From DASSWG01 sp041689995 (GTDB taxonomy: Bacteria > Bacteroidota > Bacteroidia > Flavobacteriales > Flavobacteriaceae): a DNA stretch of 46,392 nucleotides. Below, in pieces: positions 7,502 through 16,769 of the stretch. Location: assembly GCA_041689995.1 (NCBI GenBank), contig JBDNFD010000120.1:1-46392 (forward strand). The letters run 5' to 3'. The position numbers and the translations under genes were made by a program. Every line of letters starts with the position of its first letter. Positions within the stretch are counted from its first letter, which is position 1. The notes below the pieces were generated by a model, which did not search any database, was not told the DNA's origin, and saw only the letters and a list, made by a program, of their open reading frames with translations.

Positions 7502-7788
7502 AATTCAATTAGCATGAAATTGTTATATTTGTGAAAGGCGCGAAATACGATGGAAACAAGATAATTATCAATACCTGAATATTTCGAAAGAGTTCATTTT
7601 GAATAAGGATTTAAAGACTATAAATAATTCTTGACCAAATGAATAAGTTTATAAAATCCAAATCATCCGACATATTCGGATAGGAGTACTGAAAAGCCTT
7701 TAAAAATTCCTTAAAGAAAGGAGTTGATAAAAGGAGGTAGATTCGAAATAATCTGTGCAAAAGACTTGATCTTATAAAAATAAAATCT
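7502..7788 (+). other. Long leader/intergenic region before the ostA-like gene
   Basis: 287 bp without a convincing gene. A perfect TAnnTTTG box (TATATTTG) lies at 7524-7531, so a transcript starting near 7537 would have a leader of about 250 nt. The leader holds a small hairpin (CCGA/TCGG near 7668-7681), a 14-codon ATG frame starting at about 7640, and an AAGGAGG purine run at 7731-7737, too far (52 bp) from the TTG start to serve it. No known riboswitch was recognised. Confidence 0.35.
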
Positions 7789-9567
7789 TTGAAAAGTTGG
7801 TTTCCCTTTTTTGGTTTTTTGCTTATTTTTTTCTTTGGCAACAATGTTTTTGCCCAAAGCAAAATAGATTATGACAGCGACCGTTTTCTAAAAAACGAAG
7901 AAAAATATCCTGGGGCACTGATTTTAAAAAAAGTGGACAACCAAGTGGTTTTCACCCACGAAGGAATAAAAGTTTGGTGTGATCTCGCCATTTTTTATCA
8001 ACAAGAAAATTTTTTCAAAGCTTTCGGGAATGTTCAAATGGCTCAGGGCGATACAATCACCCTAAATAGTGATTATGCGGAATATGACGGCAATACCAAA
8101 TTTGCCTTTGCCAGTGACCATGTTCGAATGCGAACACCCAATAATACCTTGACCACCGATACGTTATTTTTCAACAGAAAAAAACAGCAAGCTTATTACC
8201 GAAGTGGCGGTACCTTAAAAGATTCTGCCACAACGATTACCAGCAAAGTTGGCCGTTATTATATGAATGATGAAAAATATTCTTTCATTACCAATGTGGT
8301 GGTCACCAATCCGGAATATGATATCGACACCCAACAACTTGATTTCTACAATACTACTGGTCACGCTTATTTATACGGGCCTTCAACCATCACCAGCGAA
8401 ACCAATACGATTTATTGCGAACGCGGATTTTATGACACCAGGGACGATTTGGGTTGTTTTGTGAAAAATTCTACTATTTATTACAAAAACAGAAAATTGG
8501 AAGGTGATAGCATTTTCTTCGATCGCGATAGCGGATTTGCTTCCGCAACAAACAACATAAAAGTAACCGACACTGCCAACAATACCATTATCACGGGGCA
8601 TTACGCGCAGGTTTATAAAAAGAAAGATTCGGTTTTTATTACTAAAAGGGCACTTATTTCCACCTTGCAAGGAAAAGATTCCATCTTCGTTCACAGCGAT
8701 ACGATCATGATTACCGGAAAACCAGAAAAACGGGTTATTCGGGGTTTTTATAATGTGCGGATGTACAGCGAAACCATGAGCGGGAAATGTGATTCCATTC
8801 GTGTAGATGAAGCAATCGGACTCACAAAAATGTTGGGAAATCCAGTGGTTTGGTCGGGTCCGGGACAAATTACGGGCGACACCATTCATTTGTTGAACGA
8901 CGTAAAAACCGATAATTTAGATTCGTTGCGGGTTTTCGAAAATGCCTTTATCATTCAAAAAGATAGTGTAGATGGTTTCAATCAGGTGAAGGGAAAACGA
9001 ATGTATGGCCTGTTTGAAGAAAATGAAATGTACGAAGTGAATTTGATACAAAACACGGAAACCATTTATTATGTGCGAAATTCTGAATCGGAATTGATCG
9101 GTATAGACAAAACGCTTTCTTCCTCCATAAAAATGTTGTTGGAAAATCGTGAAATAAAAGATATTTATTACTACACGAATGCAGATGGCGACTTATATCC
9201 TGAAGAAGAACTACCTGAAAATGCACAAAAATTAAGGGGTTTTAACTGGCGCGGTGAAGAACGCCTGATTTCCAAACAAGATTTGTTCAAGGACGATCCG
9301 CCATTGAATTTACCAAAAATCAAAGGAATTGAGCTTCCCGAAGTTAAAGAAGCCTTTTTCGACAAAGGGGATGAAAGAATGTTATTGAACGAAAAATCAG
9401 AACTTTCCCCAAAGAATTTGCGTCCACAGAGAAGCGATTTTTTAAAACAAAAAGAGGATACTTTAAAGAAACCTGTCCAATATCGTGAAATTCCAGACGC
9501 TAAGATCGATTCGCTAAAAACAGTAATGATGGAAGATTCGATCCCAAAACCAAAACGTACTCCTTAA
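7789..9567 (+). CDS. OstA/LptA-like lipopolysaccharide transport protein
   Basis: A 592-residue exported protein of the OstA-like family (LptA/LptD N-terminal beta-jellyroll), which in this phylum is expected to form part of the periplasmic bridge carrying LPS to the outer membrane. It begins with a signal peptide ending in NNVFAQ (about residue 22). The body has repeated short beta units of the form GD-x-I-x-L-x-x-D with aromatic residues (AQGDTITLNSDYAEYDG, LEGDSIFFDRDSG, ITGDTIHLLNDV), which is the OstA pattern. The C-terminal 130 residues are charged and rich in proline and lysine. No ATG fits: the frame is closed by TAG at 7738-7740 and the TTG at 7789 gives a clean signal peptide, so a TTG start is chosen. 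The aminotransferase gene begins 2 bp after its stop. Confidence 0.75.
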   Translation: MKSWFPFFGFLLIFFFGNNVFAQSKIDYDSDRFLKNEEKYPGALILKKVDNQVVFTHEGIKVWCDLAIFYQQENFFKAFGNVQMAQGDTITLNSDYAEYDGNTKFAFASDHVRMRTPNNTLTTDTLFFNRKKQQAYYRSGGTLKDSATTITSKVGRYYMNDEKYSFITNVVVTNPEYDIDTQQLDFYNTTGHAYLYGPSTITSETNTIYCERGFYDTRDDLGCFVKNSTIYYKNRKLEGDSIFFDRDSGFASATNNIKVTDTANNTIITGHYAQVYKKKDSVFITKRALISTLQGKDSIFVHSDTIMITGKPEKRVIRGFYNVRMYSETMSGKCDSIRVDEAIGLTKMLGNPVVWSGPGQITGDTIHLLNDVKTDNLDSLRVFENAFIIQKDSVDGFNQVKGKRMYGLFEENEMYEVNLIQNTETIYYVRNSESELIGIDKTLSSSIKMLLENREIKDIYYYTNADGDLYPEEELPENAQKLRGFNWRGEERLISKQDLFKDDPPLNLPKIKGIELPEVKEAFFDKGDERMLLNEKSELSPKNLRPQRSDFLKQKEDTLKKPVQYREIPDAKIDSLKTVMMEDSIPKPKRTP

Positions 9568-9569
9568 AA

Positions 9570-10751
9570 TTGAAAAGCGATTTTCTAACATATCAGGCAC
9601 AAACAACGACGCACCCGTTGGGGTTGGAAATTTCTCATGCAAAAGGAAGTTATATCTTTTCCACCGACGGAAAATCTTATCTTGATTTTGTAGCCGGGGT
9701 TTCCGCTTGTGGTTTGGGTCATTGTCATCCGAGACTGGTTGCTGCCGTAAAAACACAATTGGAAAAGTATTGGCACGTAATGGTTTATGGCGAATATGCG
9801 CAGCGGCCAGCAGTACAATTTTCAAAATTATTGGCTTCTCTTTTGCCGATTTCATTGGAAAAAACCTATATGGTGAATAGTGGTACCGAAGCCGTGGAAG
9901 GCGCCCTCAAACTCGCACGTCGATTTACCGGCCGAAGTGAAATCATCGCTGCCAAAAAAGCATATCACGGCAACACTATGGGTTCCCTGAGTTTAATGGA
10001 TTTTGAAGAGCGCCAAGCTCCCTTCAGGCCTTTGATAGGAAATATTTCGCACATCGAATTTAATAATGGAAAGGATTTAGAAAAAATCACGGCCAAAACC
10101 GCTGCCGTTATTCTGGAAACCATTCAGGGCGGAGCGGGGTTTATATTACCCAAAAATGATTTCCTGAAAAAAGTAAAACAACGCTGCAAGGACACTGGTG
10201 CTTTGTTGATTTTAGATGAAATTCAACCGGGTTTTGGAAGAACGGGAAGATTGTTTGGTTTTGAACATTTTGAAACCGTCCCCGATATTTTGGTCATGGG
10301 AAAAGCAATGGGTGGTGGCTTGCCAATTGGCGGGTTTACAGCTTCTTCGGAAATTATGGACTCGCTGGCGGAAAATCCCGAAATGGGACATCTTACCACA
10401 TTTGGTGGGAATCCGGTGATTGCCGCCGCAGCTTTGGCGAATCTGCAAGAAATTATCGAAAGCGACATTTTGTCCGAAATTGCGCAGAAAGAACGCTTGT
10501 TCCGTGAATTGCTGCATCATCCGTGGATCCAAGAAATCCGTGGAAAAGGCTTGATGCTCGCACTAATACTTCCTTCCGAAGAAATAGTTACCGAAATGAT
10601 TTTGAAATGTCAAGAAAAAGGGTTGATTTTATTTTGGCTTTTATTTGAAAAAAGAGCGATCCGCATTACGCCTCCGCTAACGATTTCCGAAGCTGAAATC
10701 AGGGAAGGTTGTGGCATCATTATTGAATTGCTCAATACATTATCCCGATAA
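9570..10751 (+). CDS. Class III PLP-dependent aminotransferase
   Basis: A 393-residue fold type I, class III aminotransferase (acetylornithine/4-aminobutyrate/ornithine group). It transfers an omega-amino group from an unknown donor in the cytoplasm. Signatures: FVAGVSACGLGHCHPRL near the substrate entry, VNSGTEAVEGALKLARR for cofactor phosphate, LLILDEIQPGFGRTGRLF with the pyridine-binding Asp, and ILVMGKAMGGGLPIGGF with the Schiff-base lysine at about residue 245. The start is TTG, since the next Met in frame is about 70 residues inside the conserved fold and the TTG start restores the family N-terminus (DFLTYQAQTTTHPLGLEI). It starts 2 bp after the ostA-like gene, so the two are probably co-transcribed. 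Substrate cannot be decided from sequence. Confidence 0.85.
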   Translation: MKSDFLTYQAQTTTHPLGLEISHAKGSYIFSTDGKSYLDFVAGVSACGLGHCHPRLVAAVKTQLEKYWHVMVYGEYAQRPAVQFSKLLASLLPISLEKTYMVNSGTEAVEGALKLARRFTGRSEIIAAKKAYHGNTMGSLSLMDFEERQAPFRPLIGNISHIEFNNGKDLEKITAKTAAVILETIQGGAGFILPKNDFLKKVKQRCKDTGALLILDEIQPGFGRTGRLFGFEHFETVPDILVMGKAMGGGLPIGGFTASSEIMDSLAENPEMGHLTTFGGNPVIAAAALANLQEIIESDILSEIAQKERLFRELLHHPWIQEIRGKGLMLALILPSEEIVTEMILKCQEKGLILFWLLFEKRAIRITPPLTISEAEIREGCGIIIELLNTLSR

Positions 10752-10864
10752 ATTAGAAAAAAAAAAACCGTTGATTACTTTGTTAACAATAAAATAGTGG
10801 AAGTTTGCAAGGCTTAATTATAGCTTGTAACTTTATTCCCATAGAAAAAAGAAAAACCTCGTGT

Positions 10865-12253
10865 ATGTCCATCAGCCACAACGAAGATCACGATTTCTCC
10901 CTTTCCCGCTTCGAATCCATGTTGAAAACCAACGACCTGTTGTTTTTTGATTCAGATGAATTTGAAAATATCATCAATCATTATCTCTATGTTGGTAAAA
11001 TAGGATTGGCCAAAAAGGCTGTCAAACTGGGCTTGGCACAACATCCCGGCTCCAGTAGCCTTCGTTTGTACAAGATTGAAATTCTCATTTTTGAGGATAA
11101 ATTGGATATCGCAGAGGAAATATTGAATAAATTATATGAATTGGAACCTTCCAATGAGGAAGTATATATTCAAAAGGCGAATATATTTTCCAAGAAAAAC
11201 AACCACCAACAGGCTATCAAAATGTTGAAAACCGCACTGGAAATGACCGACGACGATGCCGATGTTTATTCATTGCTGGGAATAGAATATTTGTTCATCG
11301 AAGATCACGAAAATGCCAAATACTACTTCATGAAATGTTTGGAGTCAGATGAAGATGATTATGCAGCACTTTATAACATCATATACTGTTTCGACTTTCT
11401 GGAGCAGCGCAAAGAAGCCATTGAATTTCTGAACATGTTCTTGAACAAACATCCTTATTCCGAAGTGGCATGGCATCAAATTGGCAAGCAATATTTCGAT
11501 TTGAAACAATATGAAAAGGCGTTGACTTCCTTTGATTTTGCAATTATTTCCGACGATCATTTTATAGGTGCATATTTTGAAAAGGGAAAGGTTTTAGAAA
11601 AAATAGACCGCTTCGATGAGGCAATAGAAAATTACCAGATCACGCTGGAATTGGACGATCCCACCGCATTTGCCTATTTGAGGATTGGCAAATGTTTGGA
11701 AAAAAAGAAGCAAATGGAAACTGCTTTGAAATATTACAAAAAGGCAGTTCATGAAGATCCATTAATGGACAAAGCCTGGATAGCGATCACCGATTTTTAT
11801 ATGCGTAAATCGGATTTTCAAAAAGCACTGTATTTTATCAACAAAGCCATCGGAATCGATGAAGAAAATGTGCTCTATTGGAAGCGCTACGCAAAAATTA
11901 ACGATCGGCTGAACTTTTTTGAGGAAGCCGAAACCGGATACCGAAAAAGTTTGGAACTTGGCAATTATGAACTCGAAACCTGGATAACCCGCACCGATAT
12001 TCTTATTAAATTGGGCGAATTTGAACCCGCTTTGCAATGCTTGTTGCAGGCGGAAGAATTTTATCCGGAAACGGCCGAAATAGAATTCCGTTTGGCCGGA
12101 ATACTTTTCAATTTAAATCAGCTCATAAAATGTCGTTTTCATCTTAAAAATGCGCTAAAACTAGATGCGGAATATGTGATTATTATTGAAGAACTCTTCC
12201 CTAAACTATTCAAACGTAAAAATATCATTGAACTTATTTCAAAATATTGTTAG
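10865..12253 (+). CDS. Tetratricopeptide repeat protein
   Basis: A 462-residue soluble protein made largely of TPR units, which fold into a helical scaffold for binding other proteins. At least eight repeats can be read, for example EVYIQKANIFSKKNNHQQAIKML, ADVYSLLGIEYLFIEDHENAKYYF, EVAWHQIGKQYFDLKQYEKALTSF and TAFAYLRIGKCLEKKKQMETAL, with the expected spacing of small and aromatic residues. No signal peptide and no enzymatic domain are seen, so it should be cytoplasmic. The ATG at 10865 is preferred to an upstream TTG at 10805, because the extra 20 residues are not TPR-like and are poorly composed. It lies in the same direction as the aminotransferase gene, 113 bp downstream, and may have its own promoter in the A-rich gap. 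Confidence 0.85.
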   Translation: MSISHNEDHDFSLSRFESMLKTNDLLFFDSDEFENIINHYLYVGKIGLAKKAVKLGLAQHPGSSSLRLYKIEILIFEDKLDIAEEILNKLYELEPSNEEVYIQKANIFSKKNNHQQAIKMLKTALEMTDDDADVYSLLGIEYLFIEDHENAKYYFMKCLESDEDDYAALYNIIYCFDFLEQRKEAIEFLNMFLNKHPYSEVAWHQIGKQYFDLKQYEKALTSFDFAIISDDHFIGAYFEKGKVLEKIDRFDEAIENYQITLELDDPTAFAYLRIGKCLEKKKQMETALKYYKKAVHEDPLMDKAWIAITDFYMRKSDFQKALYFINKAIGIDEENVLYWKRYAKINDRLNFFEEAETGYRKSLELGNYELETWITRTDILIKLGEFEPALQCLLQAEEFYPETAEIEFRLAGILFNLNQLIKCRFHLKNALKLDAEYVIIIEELFPKLFKRKNIIELISKYC

Positions 12254-12330
12254 TTTTGAATTTTCAAAAATTTCCTGCAAAATCTTTTTCTGACTTTGTA
12301 GGTGTTTGTTCAACAGGTATCTTTTTTCAT

Positions 12331-12358
12331 ACCTACAAGGTTTTTAAAACCTGGCAGG
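12331..12358. repeat. Short palindromic repeat
   Basis: An imperfect 28-bp palindrome with arms ACCTACAAGGTTTT and AAAACCTGGCAGG. It lies between the TPR and DUF368 genes and resembles small dispersed palindromes common in Flavobacteriia. The flank at 12297-12303 carries a partial inverted copy (TGTAGGT). It could act as an RNA hairpin, but it has no T-tract and is not a convincing terminator. Confidence 0.45.
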
Positions 12359-12382
12359 AAAACGAAATTTCAATCAAAGAAA

Positions 12383-13408
12383 ATGCAATCCACAAGAACT
12401 TTTAGTGATCGTGTTTTTCTGGTTTTAAAGGGGATCGCAATGGGCGCGGCCAACAAAGTTCCGGGAATTTCGGGCGGAATGGTCGCCTTTGTCGCTGATT
12501 TTTATGAAGAGTTTATCTATTCCCTTCAAAAAATTAATTACAAAGCCTTAAAACTGATTTTAAATGGTCGGTTCAAAAGCTTCTTTCAATATATCAACGG
12601 GCGATTTTTGTCCCTCTTGGTGCTGGGAATGATCATTAGTTATTTTAGCATTTCACTGTTGCTGAATTATCTGATCGTGCATTACGAACTTTATATTTGG
12701 TCTGCTTTCTTCGGAATGATCATTGGTTCCATTTATTATGTTGCCAAAGATTATGATGATTGGAGCCGGCGCAACATAGGTCTTTTGATCATAGGGATTT
12801 TGCTGGGCGCGTCGTTGAGTTTTATTGATCCCAGTCAGGAAAATGACAATTTGTGGTTCGTTTTTTTATGCGGTATTATCGGGGTTTCCGGTCAAACTTT
12901 GCCTGGTCTTTCGGGTTCTTTTATCATAATGCTTTTGGGAAATTATGTGCTCCTTCTGGTTGATTCCGTCAACTCATTATACCTCACGTTTTTAGATATT
13001 CTTCAATGGGATTTCTCTTTTCTGGATAATATAGAACGCGTTCGGATGTTGAAAGTGCTGGCCGTTTTCACTTTGGGTTCCTTGGTTGGTTTGGTTACGT
13101 TGTCCCATTTTTTGGGTTATTTGTTGAAACATTATAAAACAGCGACCTATGCGGTGATAATTGGCTTCATTACAGGTTCCTTGGGCGTGGTTTGGCCATG
13201 GAAAACAACGGTTTATGCCACCGAAACGGGCGGGACTTTTGTCTTCGATTCAAATGGCGGAAAAATTGTGGAAAGCTTTCAACGTTATTGGCCAGAACTT
13301 GGGTTTTGGCAAAACTGGATGGCAATTTTCTTCATTTTAATGGGAATCATGATTGTCGTCCGCCTGGAATTATACGGACGGCAATTGAAAAAGAAAAAGA
13401 ATGGATAA
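12383..13408 (+). CDS. DUF368 family polyprenyl-phosphate translocase
   Basis: A 341-residue integral membrane protein with about nine to ten hydrophobic segments. The N-terminal block GIAMGAANKVPGISGGMVAF and the internal IIGVSGQTLPGLSGSFIIMLLGNY are the two conserved DUF368 motifs, each with a P-G-(I/L)-S-G core arranged as an inverted pair. DUF368 proteins (PopT) have been reported to recycle undecaprenyl phosphate across the cytoplasmic membrane for peptidoglycan and other polymers; that role is taken from the family, not seen here. The ATG at 12383 is chosen because the upstream GTG extension runs through a palindromic repeat. Its end overlaps aroE by 8 bp, indicating co-translation. Confidence 0.85.
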   Translation: MQSTRTFSDRVFLVLKGIAMGAANKVPGISGGMVAFVADFYEEFIYSLQKINYKALKLILNGRFKSFFQYINGRFLSLLVLGMIISYFSISLLLNYLIVHYELYIWSAFFGMIIGSIYYVAKDYDDWSRRNIGLLIIGILLGASLSFIDPSQENDNLWFVFLCGIIGVSGQTLPGLSGSFIIMLLGNYVLLLVDSVNSLYLTFLDILQWDFSFLDNIERVRMLKVLAVFTLGSLVGLVTLSHFLGYLLKHYKTATYAVIIGFITGSLGVVWPWKTTVYATETGGTFVFDSNGGKIVESFQRYWPELGFWQNWMAIFFILMGIMIVVRLELYGRQLKKKKNG

Positions 13409-14132
13409 ATACGGACTTATCGGTAAGAATATTGCCTATTCTTTTTCTAAAAAGTTTTTCTGTGAAAAGTTTCTGTCTGAAAAAATTAATGCTAATTACG
13501 TCAATTTCGATCTTCCGGAAATTTCACATTTCAGAGAAATCATTCGGGATGAAAAAAATCTAAAAGGCCTAAATGTAACCATTCCATATAAAGAAAAGAT
13601 AATTCCCCTATTGGATGAAATTACATTAGAAGCTGAAGAAATCGGCGCTGTGAACACCATAGAATTCCACGACGGAAAAATTATCGGTCATAATACAGAT
13701 GTTTGTGGATTTGTAGAAACGCTAGTCCCACACTTGGAAATAAAATCCTATAAAGCTCTGATTTTAGGAACCGGAGGCGCATCCAAAGCAATTGCTTATG
13801 GACTAAAATCGCTGAATATTCCTTTTGTTTTTGTTTCGAGGAAAGAATCTGCCAATTCAATTTGCTACGAACAACTTTCCGAAGAAATCATTCAAACACA
13901 TTCCATTATTGTTAATTGCACGCCCTTGGGAACATTCCCAAATGTTCAAGATTTTCCAGCTATTCCGTATTCATTTTTGGGGAAAAATAATCTTTTGTTC
14001 GATTTAACATATAATCCGCCGCTTAGTCAGTTTCTGGAAAGAGGTTTACAAAACGGTGCACAAATTGAAAATGGACAAAGAATGTTGGAACTCCAGGCAG
14101 AAAAAGCATGGAATATTTGGCAGGCCCGATAA
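13401..14132 (+). CDS. aroE: Shikimate dehydrogenase
   Basis: A 243-residue AroE, slightly short of the common 270 but complete. It reduces 3-dehydroshikimate to shikimate with NADPH in aromatic amino acid synthesis. The N-terminal substrate domain has YGLIGKNIAYSFSKKFF (the S-x-S substrate motif is modified to YSFSK), LKGLNVTIPYKEKI with the catalytic Lys near 65, and HNTDVCGF with the conserved Asp. The dinucleotide site is LILGTGGASKAIAYGL, and the conserved NCTPLGTFP follows. The start overlaps the DUF368 gene, so both are probably translated from one message. Confidence 0.93.
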   Translation: MDKYGLIGKNIAYSFSKKFFCEKFLSEKINANYVNFDLPEISHFREIIRDEKNLKGLNVTIPYKEKIIPLLDEITLEAEEIGAVNTIEFHDGKIIGHNTDVCGFVETLVPHLEIKSYKALILGTGGASKAIAYGLKSLNIPFVFVSRKESANSICYEQLSEEIIQTHSIIVNCTPLGTFPNVQDFPAIPYSFLGKNNLLFDLTYNPPLSQFLERGLQNGAQIENGQRMLELQAEKAWNIWQAR

Positions 14133-14168
14133 ATCCTTAAAGATATTGCGCAGTTTTGGTTCAAATTC

Positions 14169-14199
14169 TTGCTAGGTTTTACGGGAGTTGTTATCTTTC
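14169..14199 (+). promoter_or_regulatory. Candidate promoter of the DUF349 gene
   Basis: TTG at 14169-14171, a 20-bp spacer and TATCTTTC at 14192-14199 (one mismatch to TAnnTTTG), 35 bp before the ATG. Confidence 0.45.
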
Positions 14200-14234
14200 A
14201 GCGAAAATTCACTTGAACCCAAACATTGAAAGAT

Positions 14235-16472
14235 ATGTCAGAAAAGGAAAACTCCTCCGAAGAACAAAAGAACACCGAAAACAAAGAAATGGCTAAAAAG
14301 AAAACTGTTGAAAAAACAGAATCTTCCGCCAATTCCGACGAAAATAACAACGAGTTGGAAAATTCCATGATTCAGGAATCCGAGCATGTCGATGAACAGC
14401 GAAGCAATTCCGAAAAAGCAGATGAAACCGACACAAATAAAGATGAAAAGGATTCTTCTGATGCTTTTCTTGCGGAATCTAAAAAATCGGCCAAAGAAAA
14501 TATGGAAAAAGAAAAGGAAAATCCTGATCTGAAAACGAATCCGGAAGAATTAACTTCCGATTCCGGGATTTCTGAAACTGCCGATAATTCAGAAGAGAAA
14601 AATGAGCAGAAAGAAGAAGAGCAGAAAGAAGAGGAGAAACAGCCGGAAGCACAAAAAAATTTAGAGGAAACTAAAAATATTCAAACTGAAGAAAATGATT
14701 CCGAAGAGGAAGAGGACGAGGATGATGAAGAAAAACGTACGTCCGAAAAAAACGGAATTCCTCTGAAGGATTATCATTCCATGGACATGGAACAGTTGGT
14801 GAAGGAATTTTCAAGCTTGCTGAAAACGGAGAAAATACAAGCTATCAAGGAGCATACTGAAGAAATAAGAAATGAATTCAATTCTAGGTTCGATGAAGAA
14901 TTAGAGCAGAAAAAGGAAGAATTTGTGGCAGAAGGCGGAAATATTATTGATTTTTATTATTCCACGCCACTCAAAAAGGAATTCAACTCGCTCTATTTTG
15001 ATTACAAGGAAAAGCGCAACGAACATTACAAACAGCTCAAGCAAAACCTGAATAAAAATCTGGAAAACCGCTTGGCAATTATTGAAGAATTAAAAGGAAT
15101 GATTGGTTTGGGCGCAAATATGAACGCGAATTTCAATCAGTTCAAAGAACTTCAGGAACGATGGAAAAAAGCTGGGCCGATTCCGCGGGATAAATACAAC
15201 ACGGTTTGGAACAATTATCACCATCATGTGGAACATTTTTATGATTTTCTGCATTTGGACCGCGAATTCCGCGATATGGATTTCAAGCATAATTTGGATC
15301 AAAAACTAAAAATTATCGTTCGTGCCGAAGAATTGGCACAAGAAACCAATATTAACCGTTCGTTTCGGGAATTGCAGATGCTCCATAAAATGTGGAAAGA
15401 AGAATTGGGGCCGGTCGCAAAAGAATATCGCGATGAAATTTGGGATAAATTTAGTGAGGTTACCAAAAAAATTCACGAAAATCGACAAGCCTATTTTGCG
15501 GAACTGGATAAAAAGAGCGAAAAAAACCTATCGATAAAACGGGAGATTATTGAAAAAATAGCCAAAATTGGCAAAAATGATTTGGGCTCCCACAAAGAAA
15601 CCCAGCAGAGAATAAAACAAATTGAAGCACTTCGAAATGAATTTTTCAAAGCAGGTAAAGTTTCAAAACGGGATAATGAAAAAGTTTGGTCAGAATTTAA
15701 AGCGTCAGTTGGAATCTTCAACCATAAGAAAAATGAATATTACAAAAATCTCAAAAAGGACCAGTACGAAAATTTAGGGAAAAAGATGGAGTTGGTTAAA
15801 ATCGCGGAAGAAAATAAGGACAGCACAGATTTTGAAACGGTAACGCCGCTCATGAAAAAAATCCAAAATGATTGGAAACAAATTGGCCACGTACCGCGAA
15901 AGGACAGCGACGTAATTTGGAAACGTTTTAAGGCAGGCTGTAACCATTATTTTGATCAGGTGCATACCAACAAATCTGGGGAAAACAAGGAAGAAGCCGC
16001 TGCTTTTGAAGAAAAAAAAGCCTTAGTGGACAGTATAAAAACCTTGGAAATTGGCGAGGATAAAGAGGAGGGATTGGAAGTCATCAAAACCAAAATTGAG
16101 GAATGGAACAATTTGGGGCGCGTGCCCAAAGACAAACGTTACATCGAAGGAAAATTCAATAAAGCCTTGGATCAACTTTTTGAAAATTCTTCCATAGATC
16201 GGAAAGAATCAGAAATGCTGAAATTTGAGAATAGGATAAAAGTTTTGGACGAAGCCGACGATTCAAGAAAAATAGAAAAGGAACAGTTTTTCCTTCGAAA
16301 AAAGGTGGATGAAACCAAGGTAGAAATCCGGCAGTTGGAGAATAATTTGCAATTTTTCTCAAATGCCAATGTGGATAATCCGTTGGTCAAGGAAGTTCAT
16401 AAAAACATAGCTCGCCACAAGGAACAATTGGAAACTTGGAAAGCAAAACTGAAAAAAGTGAAAGCCTTGTAA
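14235..16472 (+). CDS. DUF349 repeat protein with acidic N-terminus
   Basis: A 745-residue soluble protein. Residues 1 to about 175 are a low-complexity, Glu/Ser/Asn/Lys-rich tail that is almost certainly disordered (for example EEEEDEDDEEKR). The remainder is highly charged helical sequence with five DUF349 units, each built around W-(K)-x-x-G-x-(V/I)-P-(K/R) and a second conserved W or F: LQERWKKAGPIPRDKYNTVW, LHKMWKEELGPVAKEYRDEIW, LRNEFFKAGKVSKRDNEKVW, IQNDWKQIGHVPRKDSDVIW and IEEWNNLGRVPKDKRYIEGK. The biochemical role of DUF349 is not established. ATG at 14235 is preferred to a TTG three codons earlier. It precedes a small membrane protein and an Smr gene on the same strand. Confidence 0.8.
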   Translation: MSEKENSSEEQKNTENKEMAKKKTVEKTESSANSDENNNELENSMIQESEHVDEQRSNSEKADETDTNKDEKDSSDAFLAESKKSAKENMEKEKENPDLKTNPEELTSDSGISETADNSEEKNEQKEEEQKEEEKQPEAQKNLEETKNIQTEENDSEEEEDEDDEEKRTSEKNGIPLKDYHSMDMEQLVKEFSSLLKTEKIQAIKEHTEEIRNEFNSRFDEELEQKKEEFVAEGGNIIDFYYSTPLKKEFNSLYFDYKEKRNEHYKQLKQNLNKNLENRLAIIEELKGMIGLGANMNANFNQFKELQERWKKAGPIPRDKYNTVWNNYHHHVEHFYDFLHLDREFRDMDFKHNLDQKLKIIVRAEELAQETNINRSFRELQMLHKMWKEELGPVAKEYRDEIWDKFSEVTKKIHENRQAYFAELDKKSEKNLSIKREIIEKIAKIGKNDLGSHKETQQRIKQIEALRNEFFKAGKVSKRDNEKVWSEFKASVGIFNHKKNEYYKNLKKDQYENLGKKMELVKIAEENKDSTDFETVTPLMKKIQNDWKQIGHVPRKDSDVIWKRFKAGCNHYFDQVHTNKSGENKEEAAAFEEKKALVDSIKTLEIGEDKEEGLEVIKTKIEEWNNLGRVPKDKRYIEGKFNKALDQLFENSSIDRKESEMLKFENRIKVLDEADDSRKIEKEQFFLRKKVDETKVEIRQLENNLQFFSNANVDNPLVKEVHKNIARHKEQLETWKAKLKKVKAL

Positions 16473-16547
16473 TCAGCCCGAAATAGTGCGTTTTTGGAAC
16501 TAATAAGTTCGTTTATAGTTTTATCGTTAAAGAAATTACCCCCCCAA

Positions 16548-16769
16548 ATGAAATTGAATCGTCAAATTTTCAATATCCTCATCGTTGTAATTGGTGCTGG
16601 AATACTTATTTATGATCTGGCGGTTGAAGATGAAAATATCTATATAAAAGTCATCGGATTGGTTTTGTTAATGTACGGATTGTACACCGCCACCCAACAG
16701 TGGACAGTAGAAAACCGTGAGGGAAAAGATGATTTTGACTATGACGAAGAAGATGACAAATATAATTAA
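16548..16769 (+). CDS. Small two-helix membrane protein (73 aa)
   Basis: A short protein with hydrophobic segments at about 8-22 (FNILIVVIGAGILIYDL) and 31-47 (VIGLVLLMYGLYTA) and an acidic tail (DDFDYDEEDDKYN). No domain is recognised. The ATG at 16548 is chosen over a TTG at 16494, because the protein then begins with a basic residue cluster ahead of the first helix. The last 17 bp overlap the start of the Smr-domain gene, so the two are translationally linked, and the tail may simply be shaped by that overlap. Confidence 0.65.
   Translation: MKLNRQIFNILIVVIGAGILIYDLAVEDENIYIKVIGLVLLMYGLYTATQQWTVENREGKDDFDYDEEDDKYN

Noticed and set aside
12302..12382. GTG-start extension of the DUF368 gene
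   Set aside because: The extra residues cover a palindromic repeat and do not resemble the family; ATG at 12383 fits.
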